Shown: positions 26,776 to 35,740, counted from the stretch's first letter. The stretch is DNA of 40,195 nucleotides from Pseudomonadota bacterium (GCA_023430625.1 JAEZAA010000138.1:1-40195); one strand, 5' to 3'. The notes: generated by a model not told the origin, from the letters alone. A program made the numbers and translations.

Positions 26776-27384
26776 ATGAATCATGAAGTAGTAGAAAAGA
26801 ACCTTGGGCTCATGATCGTACTGATCATCGTCGCTTTAAGCTTCGGTGCTCTGGTGGAGATCGTTCCCCTCTTCTTTGCCGATGAAACCAACGAGCCCGT
26901 GGAAGGCCTCACGCCCTACACAGCCCTGCAACTTGAAGGTCGCGATATTTATATCCGGGAAGGCTGCCACGTCTGCCATACCCAGATGGTGCGCCCCTTC
27001 CGTGCTGAGACCGAGCGCTATGGCCACTACTCCGTGGCCGGCGAACACGTCTGGGAGCACCCCTTCCTCTGGGGCTCCAAGCGGACCGGTCCCGACTTGG
27101 CTCGTGTAGGCGGCCGATACAGTGACGATTGGCACCGTGCTCACCTGTACAACCCGCGTAACGTTGTGCCGGAGTCAATCATGCCGTCCTACCCCTGGCT
27201 GTTCGAGAAGTCTCTGGATGGCAAGTACACGGCGACCAAGATGACGCAACTGCGCAAGCTGGGCGTACCTTACTCCGATGAAGATATTGCCGGCGCCAAG
27301 GAAGCTGTAGAAGGCAAACGCGAAATCGATGCTCTCGTTGCCTACCTGCAACACCTGGGAACCGTCATTACCAACAAGCGATAA
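26776..27384 (+). CDS. ccoO: cbb3-type cytochrome c oxidase subunit II (mono-heme)
   Basis: Membrane-anchored monoheme cytochrome c that passes electrons to CcoN. The 202-residue protein has one N-terminal transmembrane helix (about residues 9-33). One heme c site, CHVCH at 64-68, lies in YIREGCHVCHTQMVRPFRAE. The conserved Met in SIMPSYPWLFE is the probable sixth ligand. Normal length. ccoQ starts five bases after its stop. Confidence 0.96.
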   Translation: MNHEVVEKNLGLMIVLIIVALSFGALVEIVPLFFADETNEPVEGLTPYTALQLEGRDIYIREGCHVCHTQMVRPFRAETERYGHYSVAGEHVWEHPFLWGSKRTGPDLARVGGRYSDDWHRAHLYNPRNVVPESIMPSYPWLFEKSLDGKYTATKMTQLRKLGVPYSDEDIAGAKEAVEGKREIDALVAYLQHLGTVITNKR

Positions 27385-27388
27385 GGCT

Positions 27389-27571
27389 ATGGATATCAAC
27401 ACAGTGCGCGGGATCTCAACGATCCTAGTGATGATCGCTTTTATCGGCATCGTCCTCTGGGCCTATAGCCGTAAACGTAAGTCACAGTTTGACGAAGCGG
27501 CGAACCTTCCGTTCGCCGACGAAGAAAACAACGAGCGCTCCCTGAAAGAATCGGAGAAAGAGCAGAAATGA
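27389..27571 (+). CDS. ccoQ: cbb3-type oxidase small subunit CcoQ
   Basis: A 60-residue single-pass membrane protein (MDINTVRGISTILVMIAFIG) with a charged cytoplasmic tail, as in other CcoQ proteins. It stabilises the oxidase complex. The ATG at 27389 is five bases after ccoO, and its stop overlaps the ccoP start by four bases (ATGA). Open frame upstream of 27389 lies within ccoO and is not used. Confidence 0.9.
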   Translation: MDINTVRGISTILVMIAFIGIVLWAYSRKRKSQFDEAANLPFADEENNERSLKESEKEQK

Positions 27572-28473
27572 CAACTTTCTGGAGTATTTGGGTCTCTGTC
27601 ATCATCCTGGGATCCATCTTTGGCAGCTGGTGGCTGTTGCACGCAACGCGTAAGAGCCAGACCACCGACACCGAAACCGAACGTACCATGGGGCACTCAT
27701 TCGATGGGATCGAAGAGTACGACAACCCCATGCCGAAGTGGTGGCTCTACCTCTTCATCGGCACCATCCTGTTCGCGCTGGTTTACCTGGCGGCGTATCC
27801 TGGACTGGGCAACTACAAAGGCTTCTTGAACTGGACGTCCGCAGGACAGCACCAGCGGGAAGTCGAACTGGCTAATCAGACCTACGGCCCGCTCTATGCA
27901 GAACTGGCACAGCGTCCGATTAGCGAGCTGGCCGAAGACCCGCGTGCACTGAAAATGGGGCAGCGTCTGTTCGCCACGAACTGCGCCCTGTGCCATGGAT
28001 CTTCAGCGACTGGTGCCATGGGCTTCCCCAACCTGACCGACGATGACTGGCTGTATGGTGGCGATCCAGAGATCATCAAGACCACGATCACTGGTGGACG
28101 CAATGCCATGATGCCGGCACGCGGTGCTGCGGGGAACTTGTCCGATGCGGAAGTGTCTCAGGTAGCGTCTTATGTACGCAGCCTGGCAGGCGCCGAAGAT
28201 TTCAAACCTGCTCTGGCTGAAGCCGGAAAGGCAGTCTTTGAAGGCAAGGGCGCCTGCTTTGCCTGCCATGGACAAAATGCCGAAGGTAATCAGGCGGTGG
28301 GCGCTCCCAACCTGACCGATAACATTTGGCTCTACGGCAGCACCCAGCAACAGGTAGAATTCACGATCCGCAATGGACGCAAGGGTCAAATGCCGGCCTT
28401 CGAGAACACGCTCGACCCGGAAAAGATCCACCTGCTGGCAGCTTACGTTTACAGCCTCTCCAATAAGAACTAA
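27568..28473 (+). CDS. ccoP: cbb3-type cytochrome c oxidase subunit III (di-heme)
   Basis: Diheme cytochrome c that receives electrons from periplasmic cytochromes. The 301-residue protein has two N-terminal membrane segments (about 4-26 and 56-77), so it is the two-helix form of CcoP. It has two c-heme motifs, CALCH at 139-143 and CFACH at 230-234, each followed by a conserved Met loop (MMPARGAAG, GQMPAFENTL). Last gene of ccoNOQP, followed by a strong hairpin. Confidence 0.96.
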   Translation: MTTFWSIWVSVIILGSIFGSWWLLHATRKSQTTDTETERTMGHSFDGIEEYDNPMPKWWLYLFIGTILFALVYLAAYPGLGNYKGFLNWTSAGQHQREVELANQTYGPLYAELAQRPISELAEDPRALKMGQRLFATNCALCHGSSATGAMGFPNLTDDDWLYGGDPEIIKTTITGGRNAMMPARGAAGNLSDAEVSQVASYVRSLAGAEDFKPALAEAGKAVFEGKGACFACHGQNAEGNQAVGAPNLTDNIWLYGSTQQQVEFTIRNGRKGQMPAFENTLDPEKIHLLAAYVYSLSNKN

Positions 28474-28489
28474 CCGCACTTCCCTGCGT

Positions 28490-28520
28490 GGGACGCGAAC
28501 TCGGGTTCGCGTCCCCTTCT
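28490..28520 (+). terminator. Hairpin after ccoP, probable (leaky) terminator
   Basis: A perfect 11-bp stem, GGGACGCGAAC with GTTCGCGTCCC, closes a TCGG loop, followed by a short CTTCT run. It separates ccoNOQP from ccoGHIS. The U-tract is weak, so it may attenuate rather than stop transcription, or protect the 3' end of the structural message. Confidence 0.6.
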
Positions 28521-28583
28521 AGTCGGCCTAGCCATAGTGCTGCTTCCCGGCGTTATCGCTAGCCTGATTAAGAAGAGAAGCGT

Positions 28584-30002
28584 ATGAACCAGAAAATTCC
28601 TGTGCACCAGATTGATCCGGCAGCGGAACAACCCAAGGCGGTTGACCTCTATGCCAGCCGGGAAAAGATCTACGTCAAGGAGATCAAGGGCTTCTTTCAG
28701 CGCATCCGAACAGTCTCGCTCTGGCTGTTGATGGGCATGTACTTTGCGTTTTGCTGGATCAACGTCAACGGCCAGCAGATCGTCTACTTTGACCTGCCGG
28801 GTCGCCAGTTCCACCTCTTTGGTGAAACCTTCTTTCCCCAGGATTTCATGCTGCTGTCCTGGCTGCTGATTATCTGCGCCTTCGGCCTGTTCTTTGTCAC
28901 GGCCCTGTTTGGACGGGTCTGGTGCGGTTATACCTGCCCGCAGACGGTCTGGACCTTTATCTTCATGTGGATCGAAGAGCGCGTGGAAGGCAGCCGCAAC
29001 CAGCGCATGAAGCTCGACAAAGGCCCCACCGACGCCAACAAGATCGCCCGCAAAGGTATCAAGCACAGCCTTTGGCTGCTGGTTGCATTTGCCACTGGCC
29101 TCACCTTTGTGGGCTATTTCTATCCGATCCGTGAGCTGATACCGGATTTCTTCGCGCTGGATGCCGGCAGCTGGGCGTACTTCTGGATTGCCTTCTTCAC
29201 GCTGGCCACCTACCTGAATGCAGGCTGGTTGCGCGAGCAGGTCTGTCTCTACATGTGCCCCTATGCGCGCTTCCAGTCGGTGATGTTCGACCGTAACACC
29301 ATGATCGTCTCCTACAACCCGAACCGGGGCGAGCCGCGCGGCAGTCGTAAGCGCGGTATCGACCCACGTCAGGCTGAGCTGGGAGACTGCATCGACTGTG
29401 GTATGTGCGTGCAGGTGTGCCCGACCGGGATTGATATCCGCGACGGCCTCCAGTACGAGTGCATTGGCTGTGCGCTCTGTATCGATGCCTGCGACTCCAT
29501 CATGGAAAAAATGGATTACCCCAAGGGGCTCATTAGCTACACCAGTGAAAACGCCCTGGAAGGAAAGCCTTCGAAGTATCTGCGCCCACGGACCCTGATC
29601 TATGCAGCCCTGCTGCTGGGTATGATCAGTGCGGTGGTTTACACCATCACCCACCGTCATCCGGTGGAGCTGGACGTGCTGCGTGACCGGGGTGCCCTCT
29701 ACAATGAAACGGCCGACGGTGACATCCAGAACAACTATGTTCTGAAAGTCATCAACAAAGCCGACGCCACTCGGGAATTCCAGGTGGAGGTTCGCGGTCT
29801 AACCGGGGCTGAGTTGAAAACGGGTGTACCGGTACTGCTGTACCCCTTTGAAGTCATGGATGTGCCGATTCGGGTAGAGGTTCCGCCCGAGAATATTCAG
29901 GGACGAAACACGGAAATCCAATTCGTCATTACGGCCAAGGAAGACAGTACCATCCAGGCGAGCAAGGAAAGTCGTTTCCTCGCGCCTGAACCCAAGCATT
30001 AA
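28584..30002 (+). CDS. ccoG: cbb3 oxidase accessory protein CcoG (FixG), iron-sulfur
   Basis: Required for cbb3 assembly; a membrane ferredoxin-type protein implicated in reducing copper for the oxidase. The 472-residue protein has cytoplasmic and membrane parts with CxxxxCP motifs (WCGYTCPQTVW, CLYMCPYARFQ). Two 4Fe-4S motifs are GDCIDCGMCVQVCPTGIDI and ECIGCALCIDACDSIMEKM. A C-terminal immunoglobulin-like FixG domain follows about residue 360. First gene of the ccoGHIS maturation set. Confidence 0.95.
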   Translation: MNQKIPVHQIDPAAEQPKAVDLYASREKIYVKEIKGFFQRIRTVSLWLLMGMYFAFCWINVNGQQIVYFDLPGRQFHLFGETFFPQDFMLLSWLLIICAFGLFFVTALFGRVWCGYTCPQTVWTFIFMWIEERVEGSRNQRMKLDKGPTDANKIARKGIKHSLWLLVAFATGLTFVGYFYPIRELIPDFFALDAGSWAYFWIAFFTLATYLNAGWLREQVCLYMCPYARFQSVMFDRNTMIVSYNPNRGEPRGSRKRGIDPRQAELGDCIDCGMCVQVCPTGIDIRDGLQYECIGCALCIDACDSIMEKMDYPKGLISYTSENALEGKPSKYLRPRTLIYAALLLGMISAVVYTITHRHPVELDVLRDRGALYNETADGDIQNNYVLKVINKADATREFQVEVRGLTGAELKTGVPVLLYPFEVMDVPIRVEVPPENIQGRNTEIQFVITAKEDSTIQASKESRFLAPEPKH

Positions 30003-30054
30003 CCTGGTCTCGGGAGGCTGGCGTAAGCCGCCTCCCCACGCATAGGATATTCAG

Positions 30055-30570
30055 ATGTCGATTACGCCGTCCCAACTCCAAAAGCCTTGGTACCGCCAGT
30101 TCTGGCCCTGGGCGCTGCTGTCCGTGCCCATTACCTCGGTCATTCTCAGCATGATCATGCTGACAGTGGCGATCAATGGCCAGGATACGGTTGTAGTCGA
30201 CAACTACTACAAGGAAGGACTGGGAATCAACGAAGCGCTCGGTAAGGATCAGTTTGCCAAGGATCTTGGCCTCACTGCCGAAATTCAGTTTCTCGACGAT
30301 CAACGGGTGGATGTTCGCGTGAGCGCCAATGAATCCATTGCGCCCGAATTTCTCACATTCAAGCTGTTCCACCCCACGCTGGCCGGTCAGGATACGAGCG
30401 TTCAGCTGGCCCAGGTCGGACCACTCCAGTTCGAAGGTACCCTGCCGCAACCATTGAGCGGGCGCTGGTATTTCGACCTGCTCGACGACCAGGAACTCTG
30501 GCGCCTGAAAGGTCAAGTTCACCTGCCTCGTGAAGATGCCATCATCGTCGGTGGCACCGACAGTCCCTGA
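30055..30570 (+). CDS. ccoH: cbb3 oxidase assembly protein CcoH (FixH)
   Basis: A 171-residue single-pass membrane protein needed for stable cbb3 assembly. One transmembrane segment occupies about residues 18-40 (FWPWALLSVPITSVILSMIM). The conserved VDNYYKEGLGINEALGKDQF follows at the membrane surface, then a beta-rich periplasmic domain. Its stop codon shares its last base with the ATG of ccoI, so the two are translationally coupled. Confidence 0.92.
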   Translation: MSITPSQLQKPWYRQFWPWALLSVPITSVILSMIMLTVAINGQDTVVVDNYYKEGLGINEALGKDQFAKDLGLTAEIQFLDDQRVDVRVSANESIAPEFLTFKLFHPTLAGQDTSVQLAQVGPLQFEGTLPQPLSGRWYFDLLDDQELWRLKGQVHLPREDAIIVGGTDSP

Positions 30571-33032
30571 TGATGGAACCCGATCTGACCACCTCCTGCT
30601 ACCATTGCGGTGCGCCGGTTCCTGCTGGAGTCCATATCCAGGCACGCATTGGCGATCAGGACGTGGCTATGTGTTGTCATGGCTGTCGAGCGGTGGCCGA
30701 AGCCATTGTCGGTGGCGGCCTGGGTGATTTTTACCGTCATCGCACCGCTGCGGCGGCAACCCCCGTGGAACTGCCCGAAACCAAACAACGGGAACTTGCC
30801 CTGTTCGATCGCGACGACATCCAGCAGGATTTCGTCCGCCGTATTGCTCCCGATCAGAGCGAATGCACCCTGATCATCGGAGGCATCACCTGTGCCGCCT
30901 GTATCTGGCTGCTGGAGCGTTTTGCTGCGGAGCAACCGGGTGTCCAGAGCTTTCAGGTCAACCATTCCACCCATCGGGCGCTGCTGACTTGGGATCCAAC
31001 GCAACTTGCGCTGGGAACATTCCTACGTCAGTTGCACGAAATTGGCTATGAAGCCTATCCATATCATCCCGACCGGGAGCAGCAACTGCAGGAAAAGCTC
31101 AATAAGCAGATGCTGATCCGGATCTGCGTCGCCGGTTTCGGCATGATGCAGAGCATGATGTTCGCCATCCCCCTGTATCTGCACCTGATCGAGGACATCT
31201 CCGGCTCTATGATCCAGCTGTTTCGCTGGTTCAGCCTGGTACTCACGATCCCAGTGATCCTATACGCTGCCAATCCCTTTACCCAGGCAGCCCTGCGCGA
31301 TCTCAAGCTGCGCAGCCTCACCATGGACGTACCGGTCGCCCTCGCCCTCTGGCTCGCATTCCTAGCCAGTCTCTGGGTCACCCTCTTCGGCGGACGCGAG
31401 GTGTATTACGAGTCCGTCTGCATGTTCACCTTCCTGCTCCTGCTTAGCCGTTACATCGAACGCAAAGTGCGCCAGCGCAGCAGCCTCAGTACATCCCGCC
31501 TGTTGCATGGCCTGCCCGCCAGCGCCATTCGCATTGTCAAGGGCGTTGAACAGGCGGTAGCAGTCAAAGATTTGCAGAAAGGGGATCTGGTACGGGTAAA
31601 ACCAGGCGAGATCATCCCGGCCGACGGCATCATTCGAGAGGGCCACAGCAGTATCGATGAGGCGGCATTAACCGGTGAGTACCTTCCGGTCAACAAGCAA
31701 CCTGGCGATACGCTGATTGGCGGGACCGTGAACATCGAAACGCCCCTGGTGCTTGAAATTACCGCTGTTGGGGAAGATACCCAGCTATCCGCCATCCGCC
31801 GCATCATGGAGCGCGCCGGGCGTGACCGGCCGCCGGTGGCACAGCTGGCCAATCGCATCGCTGGCTATTTCATTGCCGGCATCCTGATCATCTGCCTGGT
31901 CATTGGCTGGTACTGGTGGCAGCAGGATCCCGCACTGGCCTTTCGCATCGTGCTCTCGGTACTGGTGGTCACCTGCCCTTGTGCCCTCTCGCTGGCCACG
32001 CCAACCGCCTTGACCGCGGCTACAACCGCCCTGCAGCAGAAAGGATTCCTGATCACGCGCTCCCACGTGCTGGAGGGATTAGCCGGCGCCACAACGCTGG
32101 TATTCGATAAAACAGGCACGCTCACCGAAGGCCGTCTGGTCATTGAAGAGGTAATTCCGAGTGGCCCCTATAGCCGGGAAGAAGTACTGGCTCAGGCGGC
32201 CGCCTTGGAACGACACTCCGCACATCCAATCGCAGCGGCATTTCGCCCCTACGCCAGCGAATTCGCACAAGACGTCCAGGCCTACCCCGGCCTGGGGCTT
32301 GAAGGCCTGGTGAACGGCGAGCGGTTGCGCATCGGTGTGGCCGAGTTTGCCCTGGCCGATCGTGCGCAGGGCCAATGGCAGGCACCGGAAACGCCCGGGC
32401 ACTGGATTGCGCTGGCGGATCAGCAGAACGTACGGGCCTGGTTTCGGCTGAATGACCGTCTACGATCAGAGAGCTATGAGGCGATGGACGCCCTTCGCCA
32501 ACTAGGCCTCAAGCTCATGATTCTGAGCGGCGACCGTTCAACGATGGTGACGCAGGTTGGGCAGCAACTTGGCATGGATCACGTGCAAGGCGGCTGCTCG
32601 CCGGAAGACAAGCTTCAGTATTTGCAGGAACTGCAGGCTGCAGGGGAGCAGGTCGTCATGGTCGGTGACGGCATCAATGATGTGCCGGGTATGGCTGGCG
32701 CCCAGCTGTCCATCGCCATGAACAACGCCAGTGACCTCACCCGGATCAACGCGGATGCGATCCTGCTGTCCGGGAACCTGCTCGGCTTGGCGTCGGCACT
32801 TGCCACGGCGCGCCGGACTCGGGCCATCATCCGCCAAAACCTGGGCTGGGCCCTGTTGTATAATGTCCTGGCGTTACCGCTGGCTGCGATGGGTCAGGTT
32901 GAACCCTGGCAAGCCGCAATCGGCATGTCGGTGAGTTCGCTGGTCGTCGCCCTGAACGCCTTGCGCCTCAATCGCCGCCCCAACCTCCTCGCCGGAACGC
33001 CCGCGCGTTTGGCGAACACGGCCACTTCCTGA
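30570..33032 (+). CDS. ccoI: Copper-translocating P-type ATPase CcoI (FixI)
   Basis: Inner-membrane P1B-type ATPase that exports copper to the periplasm for assembly of cbb3. The 820-residue protein has an N-terminal zinc-ribbon-like Cys cluster (SCYHCGAPVP, MCCHGCRAV). The metal-binding GITCAAC is at 106-112, the CPC motif at 469-471 (TCPCALSLATP), the phosphorylated Asp513 in FDKTGTLTEG, TGEYLP in the actuator domain, and GDGINDVPGM from 699. The double Cys cluster plus MBD arrangement is typical of CcoI rather than the copper-detoxifying CopA. It begins one base inside the end of ccoH. Confidence 0.95.
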   Translation: MMEPDLTTSCYHCGAPVPAGVHIQARIGDQDVAMCCHGCRAVAEAIVGGGLGDFYRHRTAAAATPVELPETKQRELALFDRDDIQQDFVRRIAPDQSECTLIIGGITCAACIWLLERFAAEQPGVQSFQVNHSTHRALLTWDPTQLALGTFLRQLHEIGYEAYPYHPDREQQLQEKLNKQMLIRICVAGFGMMQSMMFAIPLYLHLIEDISGSMIQLFRWFSLVLTIPVILYAANPFTQAALRDLKLRSLTMDVPVALALWLAFLASLWVTLFGGREVYYESVCMFTFLLLLSRYIERKVRQRSSLSTSRLLHGLPASAIRIVKGVEQAVAVKDLQKGDLVRVKPGEIIPADGIIREGHSSIDEAALTGEYLPVNKQPGDTLIGGTVNIETPLVLEITAVGEDTQLSAIRRIMERAGRDRPPVAQLANRIAGYFIAGILIICLVIGWYWWQQDPALAFRIVLSVLVVTCPCALSLATPTALTAATTALQQKGFLITRSHVLEGLAGATTLVFDKTGTLTEGRLVIEEVIPSGPYSREEVLAQAAALERHSAHPIAAAFRPYASEFAQDVQAYPGLGLEGLVNGERLRIGVAEFALADRAQGQWQAPETPGHWIALADQQNVRAWFRLNDRLRSESYEAMDALRQLGLKLMILSGDRSTMVTQVGQQLGMDHVQGGCSPEDKLQYLQELQAAGEQVVMVGDGINDVPGMAGAQLSIAMNNASDLTRINADAILLSGNLLGLASALATARRTRAIIRQNLGWALLYNVLALPLAAMGQVEPWQAAIGMSVSSLVVALNALRLNRRPNLLAGTPARLANTATS

Positions 33033-33047
33033 CGAGAGGACACAGCC

Positions 33048-33263
33048 ATGGAAATCTTTCTGGTCATGGTACCGCTATCAATCCTGCTGATTGGCCTCTG
33101 TATCTGGGTCTTTTCCTGGGCGGTCAAGAGCGGCCAGTATGATGATCTGGAAGGCCCGGCCCACAGCATCCTGTACGATGACGATGAGCGCATGATTCCC
33201 CAGCAGGCTGGGCGTAAGAAATCACAGGACGATCAAGACCAGTCCCACGACGAAGCAAAATGA
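33048..33263 (+). CDS. ccoS: cbb3 oxidase maturation protein CcoS
   Basis: A 71-residue single-pass membrane protein (MEIFLVMVPLSILLIGLCIW) with a charged cytoplasmic tail containing SGQYDDLEGPAHSILYDDDE, the family signature. CcoS is needed for insertion of heme and copper into CcoN. It is 15 bases after ccoI. Its stop overlaps the next gene by four bases (ATGA). Confidence 0.93.
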   Translation: MEIFLVMVPLSILLIGLCIWVFSWAVKSGQYDDLEGPAHSILYDDDERMIPQQAGRKKSQDDQDQSHDEAK

Positions 33264-33934
33264 CAGAGCCGGTCAGTTTCCTCTCGGCCTTTATCGTTGG
33301 ACTGCTTGGGGGAGCTCACTGCATTGGCATGTGTGGCGGCATCATGGGTGCGCTCACGCTTGCCATCCCGCCGGAAAAGCGCACTTTCGTGCGCCTCACG
33401 CCTCTGCTCCTGAGTTACAACCTCGGCCGCATTTTAAGTTACACCCTCGCTGGCGCCATCATGGGAGCCATCGGCTGGTGGCTGGCCGGCCAGCACCATG
33501 CACTGGGCTCAGGGCTGCGCTGGGCCGCAGGATTGATGTTGATTGCCCTCGGACTTTATCTTGCGAACTGGTGGGCGGGACTGACCCGAATTGAAGCCGC
33601 CGGCCGCTACCTTTGGCGCTACCTGCAGCCTCTCAGCCGAAAATTGTTGCCGGTGCAAAGCCCTTTGCAGGCGCTTGCACTTGGCACGGTCTGGGGCTGG
33701 CTCCCCTGCGGACTGGTATACAGCGTTCTGATCTGGTCGGCGAGCGCCGCCAATATCGGAGAAGCTGCTCTGCTCATGACGAGTTTTGGAGTTGGCACAC
33801 TGCCGGCCGTCCTAGCCACCGGCTATCTGGCCCGCCAGATTGCCTCCATCCAGCGCTCCCGTTCGGTTCGAGGCCTCGCCGGCATCATGCTGATCGGCTT
33901 TGGCCTCTGGACCTTACCAGTCTGGCACGGCTAA
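33260..33934 (+). CDS. TauE/SafE-type membrane protein of the cbb3 locus
   Basis: A 224-residue membrane protein with about six hydrophobic segments. It is labelled sulfite exporter TauE/SafE in most genomes but belongs to the short, DsbD-like branch found next to ccoS. Conserved features are GAHCIGMCGGIMGALT at the N-terminus (a Cys-x-x-x-Cys pair) and WLPCGLVYSVLIW in the middle. These two motifs suggest metal or thiol chemistry rather than sulfite export. Position in the operon points to a role in oxidase maturation, probably copper or heme handling. It is the last gene on this strand before the ttcA region. Confidence 0.8.
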   Translation: MTEPVSFLSAFIVGLLGGAHCIGMCGGIMGALTLAIPPEKRTFVRLTPLLLSYNLGRILSYTLAGAIMGAIGWWLAGQHHALGSGLRWAAGLMLIALGLYLANWWAGLTRIEAAGRYLWRYLQPLSRKLLPVQSPLQALALGTVWGWLPCGLVYSVLIWSASAANIGEAALLMTSFGVGTLPAVLATGYLARQIASIQRSRSVRGLAGIMLIGFGLWTLPVWHG

Positions 33935-34002
33935 GTTCCCTTCGCTCTCTATTCTTCCCGCTCTATTCGTGCAGACCCGGTATGGAAAGCAGCGGTTTGG
34001 CG

Positions 34003-34707
34003 CTACAGGTTGACCACATCCAGACGATCAAACCGGTCCACCGGCTCGGTCGATTCCAGACGCTCGAAATCAAACAGACTGGTATCCGCCAGATGAGACG
34101 GCACCACATTCTGTAAGGCACGGAACATGTTCTCGATGCGCCCTGGCGACTGCTTATCCCAGGCCTGCAGCATCACTTTGATATTCTGGCGCTGAAGGTC
34201 TTCCTGGGAGCCGCACAGATTGCACGGAATGATCGGAAACTCCTTCATCCGCGCATAGCGCTCGATGTCCTTCTCCCGACAGTAAGCCATGGGGCGGATC
34301 ACCACGTTGCGGCCGTCATCGCTACGCAATTTGGGCGGCATCGCCTTCATTTTTCCGCCATAGAACATGTTGAGGAACAAGGTTTCGAGAATATCCTCGC
34401 GATGATGCCCCAACGCGATCTTGGTGCACTTATGTTCAACCGCGAAATCATACAGAATGCCGCGCCGCAGCCGGGAGCATAATCCACAGGTGGTTTTACC
34501 TTCCGGCACCTTGTCCTTCACGATGCTGTAGGTATCCCGTTCGATGATATGGAACTCGATGCCCAGCTCTGTCAGGTAATTGGGCAGAACCTCTTCGGGA
34601 AACCCGGGCTGTTTCTGGTCCAGGTTGACCGCAATCAGCTCAAACTTGATCGGTGCGTGCTTCTGCAGGTTCAGCAGGATATCGAGCATGGCATAGGAGT
34701 CCTTCCC
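34003..34707 (-). pseudogene. ttcA: 5'-truncated native ttcA (tRNA 2-thiocytidine synthetase)
   Basis: The remaining frame reads GKDSYAMLDILLNLQKHAPI and continues as typical gammaproteobacterial TtcA through CGLCSRLRRGILYDF and CNLCGSQ to a normal C-terminus. Homology begins at GGG AAG GAC (34699-34707), inside the PP-loop SGGKDS. The preceding in-frame codon is TAA (34708-34710). About 38 N-terminal residues and the first PP-loop residues are gone. The ATG at 34689 could start a protein (228 residues), but without its PP-loop it could not bind ATP as a normal enzyme. It converges with the TauE-like gene, 68 bases apart. Sequence across the break resembles no frameshift: the upstream part is simply absent. 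Confidence 0.9.
34695..34707. other. Candidate recombination junction in ttcA (shared 13-mer)
   Basis: AGGAGTCCTTCCC here and AGGAGTCTTTCCC at 35614-35626 in the intact copy differ at one base. Both encode the GKDSY/F part of the PP-loop. In the remnant, ttcA homology ends exactly at this block. This is the likely att core, or at least the breakpoint. Confidence 0.55.
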
Positions 34708-34752
34708 TTATACGCAATATATTCTTGGATTATTTCGCCCAGAGTGAGCGAA

Positions 34753-34773
34753 AAGGCTTACACATTAAGCCTT
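34753..34773 (-). terminator. Intrinsic terminator of the acquired ttcA
   Basis: AAGGCTTA and TAAGCCTT form a perfect 8-bp stem with a 5-base loop. On the minus strand it is followed by TTCG, giving a short T run. It is about 90 bases past the ttcA stop and separates it from the truncated native copy. Confidence 0.65.
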
Positions 34774-34864
34774 CTTACCCTTGCCACCTTTACAAAAAAC
34801 ACCAGAAATGGAAAGAAAGCAGCTTTTTTGGCTTTTTTAAACACCCTCCATCGAAGATGGTAGG

Positions 34865-35740
34865 TCAAACCTTTACAATTATCGATGCCATTCCATTGCC
34901 CTCACTTCCCCCACATGACGAAACTGTCACCCCACCAAATGGGGCTTCTGGCCTTGCCATGGAACGATCAATTGCGAGTCCCACGAAATCGAAAAGATTT
35001 GCATCGGCAAGTTGAGAGGGGCCTACATTTTGGATGCTGTGAAAAATATTCTCTACACACCCAGGGTTCTGAACGTCCCATTCGGCGATCATCGCTTTGA
35101 TCTTCTTCCTCTGAAGATTCTCCTGAGAACCGCATAGGTTGCACGGGATAATCGGGACAGCCATGTCCGCAGCAACCTTTTCTATGTCCTTTTCTCGGCA
35201 ATAGGCGAGAGGCCGAATAACGATGTTCCTCTTATCGTCGCTTAGCAACTTTGGAGGCATGGCCTTGAGCTGCCCTTGGAAGAACATGTTCAGGAATAGG
35301 GTTTCAACAATATCATCCATGTGATGGCCCAACGCTATCTTGGTCGCACCAATCTCATCTGCAAACCCATATAAAGAGCCCCTTCTCAGTCTTGAGCAGA
35401 GGGCGCATGTGGTTTTACCTTCTGGAACTTTCTGCTTTACGATTGAGTACGTGTCCTTATCGATAATGAAGTAGTCAACGCCTATCGAGCTGAAATACTC
35501 AGGCAGAACATGTGCTGGAAACCCTGGTTGCTTCTGATCCAGATTCACAGCCACAACGTCAAAGTGAACCGGAGCCACGCGTTGCAAATGGAGCAAAGAG
35601 TCCAGCATTACAAAGGAGTCTTTCCCTCCAGATATGCAGGCCATAATTTTATCGCCATCTTCAATCATAGCGTAGTCCGCTACAGCGCTGCTCACCGCAC
35701 CTCGCAGTTGCCTTCTTCGTTTATTAGCGGAGTTACTCAT
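34865..35740 (-). CDS. ttcA: Complete, diverged tRNA 2-thiocytidine synthetase TtcA (acquired copy)
   Basis: Thiolates C32 of tRNAs using ATP and a 4Fe-4S cluster. From the ATG at 35740 the protein has 291 residues. The PP-loop SGGKDS is at 37-42. Cluster cysteines are expected among Cys112/Cys115 (TTCALCSR) and Cys200/Cys203 (PCNLCGSQ). GAGG is seven bases before the ATG, so I prefer it to the open extension up to 35848. The gene is visibly more AT-rich than the core genes (about 42% GC in a sampled 60 bases). It is clearly different in sequence from the adjacent native fragment, so it is not a local duplication. It probably supplies the TtcA activity lost from the native gene. Confidence 0.92.
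   Translation of the reverse strand: MSNSANKRRRQLRGAVSSAVADYAMIEDGDKIMACISGGKDSFVMLDSLLHLQRVAPVHFDVVAVNLDQKQPGFPAHVLPEYFSSIGVDYFIIDKDTYSIVKQKVPEGKTTCALCSRLRRGSLYGFADEIGATKIALGHHMDDIVETLFLNMFFQGQLKAMPPKLLSDDKRNIVIRPLAYCREKDIEKVAADMAVPIIPCNLCGSQENLQRKKIKAMIAEWDVQNPGCVENIFHSIQNVGPSQLADANLFDFVGLAIDRSMARPEAPFGGVTVSSCGGSEGNGMASIIVKV

Noticed and set aside
34689..34710. A frameshift in ttcA as explanation of its short frame
   Set aside because: The 175 bases before the fragment show no coding sequence for the TtcA N-terminus in any frame. They are AT-rich and contain the terminator of the neighbouring gene.
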